From assembly GCA_025617745.1 (NCBI GenBank), contig CM046855.1, positions 15,097,880 through 15,161,879 on the forward strand: a DNA stretch of 64,000 nt, in the 5' to 3' direction. Positions 50,901 through 62,900 of the stretch are shown here, piece after piece; the first letter of the stretch is position 1, and each line of letters begins with the position of its first letter. Under the pieces are notes generated by a model, which saw only the letters and a list, made by a program, of their open reading frames with translations, had not been told where the DNA came from and did not search any database. A program made the translations under genes and the position numbers. Source of the stretch: Heliocidaris erythrogramma (taxonomy: Eukaryota; Echinodermata; Echinoidea; Camarodonta; Echinometridae).

Positions 50901-53900
50901 AGGTTCGATCTATCAGCAGCTCCTGTCGCGTTTCTAGCAAAGTATAAATCTGAAAACAATATATCCTGATAAACATTTAATAGATGACTTAAATCTAATT
51001 TTGAGGTATGGTAATAATGAAAATAATAATACTGTATATATATATCGCATTTTCTATATACATGTTCAAATGCACATTACAATGTTGTTATGAACGTAAT
51101 AAGAAAGTTTTCAGAAGATTTTTGAAAACATCGAGAGATTGTTCGTTGCGGAGAATTTGAGGTAGTATAAATTCTACAGTCTAGGAGCAGCAATTAAAAA
51201 TGCTCTGCCACACGTATGGGCAGCATCTTGGGAGATGGATAGTTGAGCATGGTGCATAGTGAGGGACGGAGGAAGTATACCGGGATGGTTGGCTGATAGT
51301 TATAATGGAACAGCATTTCCAGAGAAACTACCTATTAGTCATTATTAATTATTTAGACCTGAGAAATGCAAAGATATCACATAGATTTTCTGAAAATTGC
51401 ATACACTGAAAGCACCAGCAAAATTGTGCATGTATGGGACCATGTGCTCTTTTGTATAGGACTACCAGTTCAATTTTCCTATCTTTATCCGCTCCTTACT
51501 TAGATTTTTTTTCATATTCTCTGAAAATTATGTTCGTTAGATTCAGTGACGATTCCACTTTTTACTCATTACCGGAGCTCAAGATTGACTTTAAATTAAT
51601 CAAGTATTCCTATATGCCGTTTGTGCACAATGCAATTATCTTTTCATTTAGGTCAATGATTTAGGTCAATATCACAATATCAGTACAATTATAATTTTCA
51701 TATTTTACATAAAATATTAGATTAAATATATGCCTATTGGTGGTGAAATATTTGTTTGACTACTGACCAAATGAAAAGATAAAGTAAAAGGAGAGTAATA
51801 GAAAACTACACAAAATATAAAGTGGTATGTAGGTCTATATCAATATTATATAGAGCAGAATAATTATTGCATTTAAATGTTATCAAGTTCTGTTGTGTAC
51901 ATCCAAAACATCATTTAAATGTCATCTTTCTCGCCCTGAATACCTAAATGCCAACACACATTATCTCAAGACCACACATAACTCTCCTGGCATTATTCAA
52001 GGTTGCATCAATATTGACATTAATTGTTTCACATCTCCTATTGAGAAGTGAACGTGCGAATGATCAATCTACCCAAATTAAACCTCACGGTAATTATCAT
52101 AATAATTTTGCAAATACGTATGGCGCCCTATAATCTATATATGTACATAAGTGTTTGATCGTATTATCACTTTGGTGGTATTTCACTATAGCTGTAAGTT
52201 TCAAGCGCTTTGTGATTGGGAATCTTGATCTCTTTATGCTATAATAGAAAAATATATTTGTGTATATTATGTATATGTGTGTATTGTATATTCTCAAATT
52301 AATCTTACACTCATTTGACTTCCCCCACTGAAAATTTACCTTCGAAAGTTGACGATATTTATCCATTCTAACAAACAATATAAGGAGAAGTCTTGATTTC
52401 AGCCACCCGTCATTATTCGCTCATTTCTTTTCAAGATAAATATGTATAGCAATCAGACTCGAACCACTTATCCAAGATGATTTACACACCACATTATTTC
52501 TCCACCCTTCAGCGTAACGATTTTGACGAGACACCATAATAAACCATTTGAATGATGATTTAAAAAAAAATAGGTATAGGCCTGCATTACTCTTGTATGA
52601 TAATTATATATTGTGGGTATAGGCCTATATTACTCTTCAGTGATGTAATTATGTTTTGGTTATAATCTTCGGGGTATTCCTCCATTGCGTGGCATGACTT
52701 ATAACGAGACTCTGCCCTCAGTTCAATACTATCAACAGGTTCGTATTTACACAACGGGTCATAGTAGAGTCATTTTTTCCAATCTATATACCTTGCCTTC
52801 ATTAGTTGGTGTGGAGACCCTTGGTACGCAGGTGTATTTCATTGGCACTTAAGTCGTATATGGTGGGTTGTGTTACACCTTCCCAAAGCTATCATTCTAT
52901 CTCCATGTATGAGTACAAGGTCTGTCAAGAAATAAGTATAATACATTTTGCAATCATCTTCTGTCAATACTCGGAGTTCATAAAACTGATGTTTTCCTGT
53001 TTGTCTGTTTTTTTATGTCTACTACTTTTACTATGCTTCACTGCATATTTTTCGAAGGGCTTTCTTCTCACAGAAATAGAATATTGCATAATGACACATT
53101 CAAATGTCATAATCAAGATGGCAATTACGCTTCTGTCCATAATATGGTGATGTAGTCAACGAATAATCGCTCTTTGCTGAGAGAACGGTGGAAATATTGT
53201 GCGAAATGATGGGTGGATAGGTAAGGGATATGTCGCCTGAAAGTTGCGGCATTGCTAAATATATTCACCTAATGTCCTGCATGTGACTTTACATGAGCTG
53301 AAATGAGGCCCTCTTCCATTCCAAAAGGTATAGATGAGATGGAGGGAAAGAAAGATGGGAACGGAGGGACATAAGTCGGCAAAGAGAGAAAACAATATGA
53401 TCTATTTCATCCTCTACACTGCTATTCATGAAATGTGCATAAATCTCATGCATTATTGACGTTATATTGACTTGAACCTTCAAGGGCCCTCTGGTGTTGT
53501 ATTCTATGTTTGATGTCAAAAACATATGGACATGCTTGTATATTTCCAGCGTCAAATTCATTTACTTTGCTAAAACTATGCCATCGATGATAAAAGCAAT
53601 TAAATGCCTTTCTTGTTCTCTCATGAAAAAAAAAATCGCAGCTGAAATTAATTTTGCAGAAATATAGTTTGGTCAGTCAACATGACTCTATGAACGCCAT
53701 GATATATGAGTCAAGAATGGCAACTGTAAAATATACACTCAGGCCATGAATTAAAAAAAAAGCATTTATACTGAAACACTGAGTGAAAATAAATTGTTTT
53801 ATGATAAATTAGTATATTTTTATACCTATAGTGCTTCATTTTAAGCTCATGGAATAGTTTAATATGTATATTCACAATCCTCTCATGTTTTCTGTATTCT

Positions 53901-56900
53901 CTGACACGAAATCATTTATTTTCACTGGATTCTCTTTATAATTAAGAATATCTCTGAATTCATTAGATGATGAGATACCGTGTTCAGCCAATCACCTTTT
54001 CACGTTGACCTCTGTTTGGAAGTGAAAGTGTTACATGACTTGTTAAAACGTATTTTCGGACTGAGTGTTAATTTACAGAGAGCAGGTGGATGGAGGAATA
54101 AGCGAAATTGTTTCCAAAGTTTAGTTATATTCTTGACTAATTAAAGTTGTGCAAGTCAGCCTGAAATGTGGTACTGGAGTATTTGATAACCTTGCAATTG
54201 CAACACATACCTATCATGCCTACATGTTATTTGTAAGATTAAGTTCCATGGTAAATTCTCATTTTCTTTACTTTTCTAAAGATGGTTCAAAAATATGCTC
54301 ACCCATATTGTAATATTATCAGATTGTGAGAAATGATATTGCTTATCAAATCGACTTAATATCAAATTTACGTGAGTAAATGATATTCGGTCTGTATGCT
54401 ATTTTAAAAAGATATGAAAAATAATGTTTTAAATTCTGCGAGCCCAGATGACCCAAGTTCGGTACTGTGGTACTTTCATTGTCGTGTTCATATTAAACCT
54501 GCTCTATTCATAAAATAAATTTTGGTATGAAAGGAGATAAGAACATTTAACTGATTAACTTAGAATACCATATATTATCCCAATGACAATGAAAACCATC
54601 TATTACTACACATTTCTGATAGCACTGTGTCTACATGGAACATTCCTATTGATAATTCTACTGACAGTGGTTATCTTTCCATAAGGCGCTTCACCGATGT
54701 AGGACATAACAGGCAACGATGATGTTTGATATTTTAACAAGGTTATGGGTTAGATATTTATGCAAAATACATTCCCTCATGCACTTTCATCATCAGCCAA
54801 ATTTATCACACATCCCTTAATTCCCATTATATAAACAACTAGGTGCAGCTATTGTATTTTTCCTTGAATAAACTCTTTCTCCGGCATCCTTTTCTCCATC
54901 TCGCTATTATATGTCCCCGACTCTGTATTTTCTAATCCCACCCCCTCTCTCTCTCTCCCTGTCTCTGTCCTTACATCCCTTTCTTCTTATTTTTTTCATT
55001 TCTGTTCCCATCTCTCACCCTCTTCCTATCTTCTCTCTCTCTCTTCCTTTCTCTCTCTCTCTCTTTCTTTCTTTCTCTCTCTCTCTCTCTCTCTCTCTAC
55101 CTTGCTGAGCTGACCTACATGTTCACCAGTCAGTGCTCTTGAACCTGGCTTGTCTATTGGATACGAACAGACGATAAACATAGGCCTATCTAACATATTT
55201 GGCGGGAATGGCATTTCATGCTAATGAATGTTACGCCAGCCGAGGACAGTGCTCATAAAAGAAGGCCTCTGTGAAGCATCTAGCCTCAAGATAATGCGCA
55301 GGGCACTGCAGGGAAATGAATTTACGCTCGAGGATGTAATGCGTTTATCCCTGAACGGTATTTTGGTTCCCACTTTGTTGTTATTTTCCTATGTGTGTGT
55401 TGTATCCTCAGCATTATACCAGTGCTACTTTCCATTTTGTTCGGAGATGGACTTTTATATAGAGTGTAAAGTATGGACGACATCGCATGAGCATCAGGCC
55501 TATGCAAGGCTGGATTGATGAAGCGGATAAATTGAGAGTCAAGGGACTTCTTTTTCATCAGTCTAATGCAGCCTATCTTGATAAAGCACTCATAGAAATA
55601 AAAAGACCCAATACGCAATGAACTATTGAGCGAGTCAAAGTTACGTGTTACCAACACACCCCTACCCCACTCCCCACTCCTCCGAAAAATGCTCTCTCAC
55701 CACCTCCCTTATGGTCAAGAATGTCGTCTCTGCGTGTTGTTTTGTTTGGAGATATTTTTTTTCTTTGACGAATACGCCTTATAGTTTGATTTGCAATTTA
55801 CATTGTTCAATCTAATTGAATTTGTTATTTACATAATTTAATTTTGTTTATTTGGTAGTGTTCAGTCAGTTGTAGTACGCTTTCTTATCTAATTACCCCT
55901 GCTTACATGTCACGTAGCATGCATGTAACTACTTACACCATTTATCCAAAACTCATACCAGTCAGCTACATCCTCAAAATCTGAATTGATCATATGAGAA
56001 TCTTATGTTCTATACACCCAACAAGAAAGTGGATGTGGCCTGTTTATTAAATTCTGATAGCGGAAATTACATGTACTCTAAATAGAACGAGAGGGTGCAA
56101 ACTCTGAGATAATGTTCGCCATGGCCTCTTTTCAAATCTTCACATGGATCAGCCGTACCTCCTCTCTGACAAGAGATAACGTGTAATGTTAGTTCGTTGA
56201 AAGCTATGTCTGCTTCTAAGTACAAATATATATATTTATTTATTTAAGAGAGTGTTTTGGGGTTGTTGTTTTTTCACAAGGGTGGAGCCTATATGTCAAC
56301 AATATTTTACAAGCAATCACTCCCACAAATCACTTTTATGGAAGGGGCACAAGGCTGGCCTTTGCTAGAGATAATTTTACCGTTGGCATGAGCCCCTATG
56401 CTGGATATACCGACTGAAATTCATATAATTAAGAACAGATAGTAGCATGGCAGAGAAATCAGGTTTTTTTTTTTTTTTGATAGCATCATGGCAATGTTAA
56501 TATTATCATTACTGTTTTTTCTCTACTTGAACACAATATTCATGATAAAAAGCTAAGAAAATAGAATCATACAAACGGTATTTACGGTGAATTTCCTTTT
56601 TATAGGTAAATAAGAATATGGTATATATTATATTCACTTCTGATAACAGAGTTATTTTTTTAGAACAGTTATTCTTAGTTGTTTGGATCCATACAAGGAA
56701 TGTAAAGTCACTACCCTCTGCATCATTACATGCTATAAATATGGGATCGTCGTTTATTTAGTTATCGTATCCTAGGTGAATTAAGGAGCACGTCTGTGAT
56801 TGCAGCTAGAGATATTAATGAGAACACATGCAAGAAAGTAGGACAAGGCTGCCATTCATTATCAAGGCAAACCATGTAACAATTATTTAGGAAAGTGCGG

Positions 56901-59900
56901 TGACTTCTTGCTAAACATAATTAGAATGCACTTTTAGTTTAAGAATGTTCGACATAATGTGCATTATGTTTTCATGTTTGTCATCCATCCATTAGCCAAG
57001 GAGATCATGTAGAGGTTACTATTGATATTTCAAACGAAATCATACAGAAAATACAACAACAGCAACATCATTATTTCAACCATTCCTTTCTTTCTTCTTA
57101 TTTGGTTCTATACAGTGGTATCAAATACATATTAAAACCTCATTCGTAAGTTCAATTCCTCTTATCTACACTTCTCTTATCATTTATTTTGATATTCGGT
57201 CAGCAAGTTGCTCTCTCTTTCTCTCTCCTCTCTCTTTCTCTTTTGGCCTCATCCTGTCTCTTTTTGTTTTCTTCAGTGGTTTTCAGACATACTCCATCCT
57301 TTGAAATTAATTTGACACATTCTTAACTTTAGGATAGTTCTAGGATTCCAGGTAATAAAAAGCCACCATTATCAAACATTGAGAAACATGATTGCTTTGC
57401 ATAATAGACCGCTTCGGTAATGTATGCAAATTTTATGCATACCTTTCAAACAAAGGTTGTTCTTGACAACCTGAAAACTTGCCGGACATAGCAACAAGTA
57501 ATGGTTGCAAACTGGATTCCAAGCATTGAAGCTCATTTATAAAAAGCAGATTAATGGAATAGCTCGTCACTAGGTGCTCAGAGAAGAAATGTGCATACAT
57601 TTGTATACGTTTACAGAACCGGTCTATTGCTAAGCTCTCTTTTTTCCCTATATGCCGTCATTCTTTGGGGACAAATTCACGTCTATTTCATGTTTTGGAG
57701 TATGCCCATATTAACATCATCATAATTATCAATGTTAACCTGATGTGCAAATGCAACACACATTCGCGATCACTGAACTGTCTGCCCGCTGCTTGGCATT
57801 TTGGAAGCCGAATATCTTCAAACTCCTCTGAGATGTGATCTGTGTCATATGAGATCACTTCAAGATGCAGTTATCAGATTCAATTATTTCACGCTCTCGA
57901 CAGATTCCAAGAACACTCATGCTTCCATCTTGCTGTCATAGTAATAATCTTAGCCGTGATACATCCAAGGTTACGAGATCATTTCTAAACCACGTGGTAA
58001 TGATGTTAACATGATCTCGATGTGCAGAATGTTGGAAAGTCTTCCCTTGACATTAATGTTATGTATTACGTTACTGACTCTTGCATAAGTTTTTTTCAAA
58101 GTGAGGACGGAAAACCTATACCCTTTGAGTCAATCAGTTAGTCAGTATGCAGATATGCCAAGTCAAGCGCCCTTTCCCTAAGAAATAATTAGTAATGAAT
58201 ATGTGTTGACTGCCTATAAAGTAGCTGATATCTTGTAAAAGCTATGCTCCAATCATACTCTTTAATGTTTACCATTCATAGCACTTACGTATATGATGAT
58301 GATATAAAATCACTAAATGATGCTTGAGAACAAAAGTTAAACTCCCAGAGACCGCGTTTTGAAATGGCCCTATTAACAGTAACTGTTTAAAGGGGTACTC
58401 CGGCCTAAAAATAATATTAATTGAATGAATAGAGTAAAATTAAACAAGCAAAACACTGAAAATTTCATCGAAATCCGATTTAAAAAAAAAAGTTATTGAA
58501 TTTTTAAGTTTTGCATTATTTTGGGAAACAGTTCTATGCATGTCATCATGAATATGTAATGAGTGAGCTGATGATGTCACGTCACCACTTACCTTTTTTA
58601 ACTATATTACATGAAATCTTCATTATTTCATTTTTTCATACATGTCTATAAAAAATATCTCCCTTGTAACAAAATAAGTTACAGCAATGATAAACTTACA
58701 CATTAAATAAGGAGTCAGTCCTTTTAGTTATAAGCTTGGAGCAGAAAATTTGAATAATTGCAATTTCATATAATAAAATACAAAAGAAAAAGTGGGGATA
58801 TGACATCATCAGCTCACTCACTGCATATTCATGATGACGTGCATATCACTGTTTTACCAAAATAATGCAAAATTTAAAAATTCCAGAACTTCATTATTTT
58901 TCATCCGATTTCGATGAAATTTTCAGTGATTTGTTTGTTTAATTTCACTCTATTTATTCTATTCATATTAATTTCAGGCCGGAGTACTCCTTTAAGTTTC
59001 AAATGTAAAAAGCTTTCAAAAATAAAATAAAGAATTAAAAACATGAAAAGGGTGATGGTAAATAGGCCATAGTAATATCCTTTATGTCATTTGAAGACAC
59101 TTTCACACTTTTGACAGCAAATATTTTCTCTGTAGGTCACGACACCCTTGTCGGCTAATAATAGAATAACCAAACATCTTGTCAGCTCGTGCCACTCATT
59201 AAACTTCATTCTTAACTCGTATTCCTTTCTGTGAATAAATATTTGTGAGATGCGGCCTGAATTCTGAGGAAATATTTGAAGAGGCAGAAAGAAAGTGGGA
59301 GCAAGTATGAGAGAAAGAGGGAGAGAGGGGGGGGGGGGGCGGGGGAGGCTTGATTATGATTATGATAGAGAAGGATAGAGAGTTGAAAATAAAGAAAGAA
59401 TGAGAAAAAAAATAAGAACATTTATTCATGTTGTCAGATATTAGTTCCAGTGCTACATTTTCAGGTCATAGTAACTTTCGAGACTACATTAGAATATACT
59501 GCTAAAAATTAATTATCACTATGTACACTGTATATCTCCGCTATCAGTCAAAAGCATTAAAACCAACGGTGATATTAAAGTCAACTCAGTCGTGCACATT
59601 ACTACAAAGTCATATACATGAACTTTTGCAGAAAAGCAACTTGAATATTTATGACATATTATCTTAAATATTTAATAATCTTAGAGGAGGAGGAGGTAGG
59701 ATTAATTTTCCTACGATGACAAATTATTTTTATCTTTTAAAAATCCAGGTCCCACGTAAGTGTATAATTGTAAGCTATTTTTGACGTCTTTGACTAATAA
59801 TAACATGGAAGAACCGACGTGTTTGTTATTACAGAATGAATCGGTATCATGTTTAATACGCACATAACACCCATAAGGCTATTCCTGTTGTTCTGCCAAT

Positions 59901-62900
59901 CCAGTGCACTAGTTTCTACTGCTTTCGGTTTCTCGCCCAGGGGGTTTCTTTGAAAGGGTGTTGCAGTTGAATTGACGGGTGAAATATAGCTTTCATAGTC
60001 TTCCTTATCATGACGTCATTCTGTAATGTCGTTTCCTGAGCAATATACGGTGGTCTCGATTACTTTCCAGTGCTGATAGTAAAACAAACTCGAGTACCTC
60101 ATGCCATCTTGATGTATGGATGAGGTTGGTAAACAAAATAAATTGCGATAAAGCTTCTGAAATGACAAAGGATCGTGTCGAGCGGATATTGAGGGTAGAA
60201 TTTATGTGATGATAGCATGGGCTCGACAGGGGTACAGCCGATTAATTCCATATACCAATTGTAGCTACAGTTACAAAATATTATCATTTGAAGATAATCT
60301 CTGCATAGGCCATACTTAATTGCTAAGTCCATATAGCAATTCTAGCTACAATTACAAAATATTATCATTTGAAGGTAATCTCTGCATAGGCCACACTTAA
60401 TTGCCAAGTCTTTCATTTAAGTGATTGTTGATAAAGAAATGAACGTTATATGCGTGCTCATTATCAAATGACGTTGATGGTTAAGAACACAAACATGTCG
60501 ATGTCCCATTTAAACATGTATCTAGTTCCTTTACATCATCGAGATCAGCTTCTGCTACCATCAGAAATATCAGCAACACAATCACCATCGTCATTGTTAC
60601 CAGGAAAAGCACAACCGTATCACCACCACTACCAACATCACCATCACCAGGAGAAGCACATGCAACCACCACCAAACTACCACCACCCCTATTTCCAGCA
60701 CAAGTGCTGCTACTACTAACACCATCACCACCACCGTCACAACCACCAACAACTAAACATCGTCACCACCATCATGGCAACAACATTAGTACCATCAACA
60801 TCATCAACACCATCACTAGCAGTATCGTACCCAGAAACTGATAAAGCAGTGGATGTATTTGGGGAGCCTAGCTGAGGAAGTAGCAGAACCATGACTTTCT
60901 TTTCTTTGCCTTCAAAGAGAAGGAGTACGCCGGCTCCACTGCGTGCTAGATACGCCATTGACTAGCATCGTCAACATCATTTCAGTCATCGCCTTAACCT
61001 TTACGATCTCAATATTACTCTTATTGTTGCTTTAGAAGTGTTCTTACTATCGCTTTCTATTTGCAGATCAAGCTAGGTGGACTCGCAGGTCTACTTCTAA
61101 GATGGCGGGCCAGTGTCTACAAACTACTCTGGCGTGAGATGCTTGTTTTTATTATCTTCTACACCATCGTCAGTCTCATCTACCGCTTCGCATTCGAGGG
61201 ATCGGAAATCGTCAAAGGAAACTTCGAGAAGCTGGCCATTTACGCCTACGACTACACCAAGGTGTTCCCAATAAGCTTCGTGTTAGGTTTCTATGTTACC
61301 GTTGTCTTTGATAGGTAAGTATCATTTCTGATTATGGCTTTGAGGAGGTTAACTTCACAGAACTTTGTATACCAATCTGTCAAGAAAGACCAGTTGAATC
61401 CATGTTGAACTTCTTTTAAACGTTTAATCTGTCACCAATGTTCTTCTTTCTTCGTTCTCTTTCTCTTTCTTACTCTCCCAGTTTTTTAACGTATTATTCT
61501 GCCCCCCCCCCCCCCCACACACACTTCTTTTTGTCTTTATTTTGGCGATGCTTCTTGTCTTAATAATATGTGCGTGGGAAACTGTGTCAACCGTCAAATC
61601 CATTGCGGGCAGTCAAGGTTTATGAACACGCCTTCCCCAGAAATGTTCTATGCACTAATTACACTGCTCTACTTTGACAAACGTGAGGAATGGAAACAAC
61701 TTCCAGATTGCCCAATTTGCACATTTTACATGTGAGGAAACATTCCAAAGCAATTATTGAGATATAGACGGGTGTTTTTTAGTTATTAAGTAAATATACA
61801 TTACATACGCTAGTTCTCCACAATGCCTTTGTTTTAGGTTTTCCCATTTAATTTGTGACATTAGAAAAGAAAGTCATTTACGTCCTTTTGTCAGACTAAG
61901 GCACATCAGCAGTTATTATTTTTATGAACATGATTTCCGTCATGAGATTTCAACGTAGTACCATGTTTGTTGCGGAAGATGATATGCCTGATATTTTGGA
62001 TTGATTATGATGGCTGTTCTCTTAATATCTTAGAGCAATAAACATTTGAAGAAGTTGTAAGAAGATAACCATGTTCATTGATTGCCCCCTTCTATGGAAT
62101 AGATCAGCTCTCATCTACTACCACAAAATACAAGGCCATTCTTAATAGGAAAACTAAGAAAAATATTTGTATTTAATTTTTATCATTTCATTTTCTTGTT
62201 TTAATTGGAAAGGCACCCCATGGTATTTGTTCTGTACGGTTTCAACGGTTGGGCTGTATCCATTTTCATCACTCCTTAACAAAAAGGTGTAGGATTCCTC
62301 CCCGTCCGTCACCGCAAAATCATTGAAGGGTTTAAAATACTCTATACCTCACCTTTAAGTGAAATTATTACGTGCTTTGAAATGGTGTAGCCATCACGCT
62401 TCACAAAGAGTGTGAGCCGTGTGATGGACCACAGTATTTACATTTCACATTCTGCCTAACAGCAGGAGTAGCTTTCAGACGTCGTATATCTGACCTCTCA
62501 ATGTGAAGTAGAAGAATTGAACAGCCATGTCACTCGTCGTCTTCTACGTCATCCATGGGAGTTGTCTGATGTCATTATCGAGGCCATTTTGTTTTTAGTT
62601 TGACATATGACCAAGGAGTGGTAACTCCTTGATATGACTAAACATTAAAATGGTCATTTTTAGAATAACATTGATAGGACAAAGCTGAAAATAATTTACT
62701 TTTAAATGATATTATAAATACAATTGAAAAAGACTAAAATTCTGTTGTTGCTCGTTTTCTACATGTTCTAAGTGCCTTTTCCTTGCCACTGTAGGTAGCA
62801 TGAATAACATATGTATTTTATGGCATAACCTGGCGATAGATACCCGAGTTACGGAGCTGCACCAATGTCTTGAATGCAACCTGGAAAATAAATTTGAACC

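Larger units (their letters stand above)
13723..61066 (+). other. giant bestrophin intron 1 (or intergenic plus intron)
   Basis: I recognise no protein-coding gene on either strand across this 47 kb. All open frames are short, lack domains and mostly fall in CT/CA microsatellites or transposon copies. The stretch is made of AT-rich unique sequence, simple repeats and the non-autonomous elements listed separately. If the exon at 13567 belongs to another transcript, part of this is intergenic. Confidence 0.5.

Noticed and set aside
60450..60719. His/Pro/Gln-rich open frame just before bestrophin exon 2
   Set aside because: A by-product of ACC/ATC triplet repeats; no splice logic connects it to the bestrophin exon.
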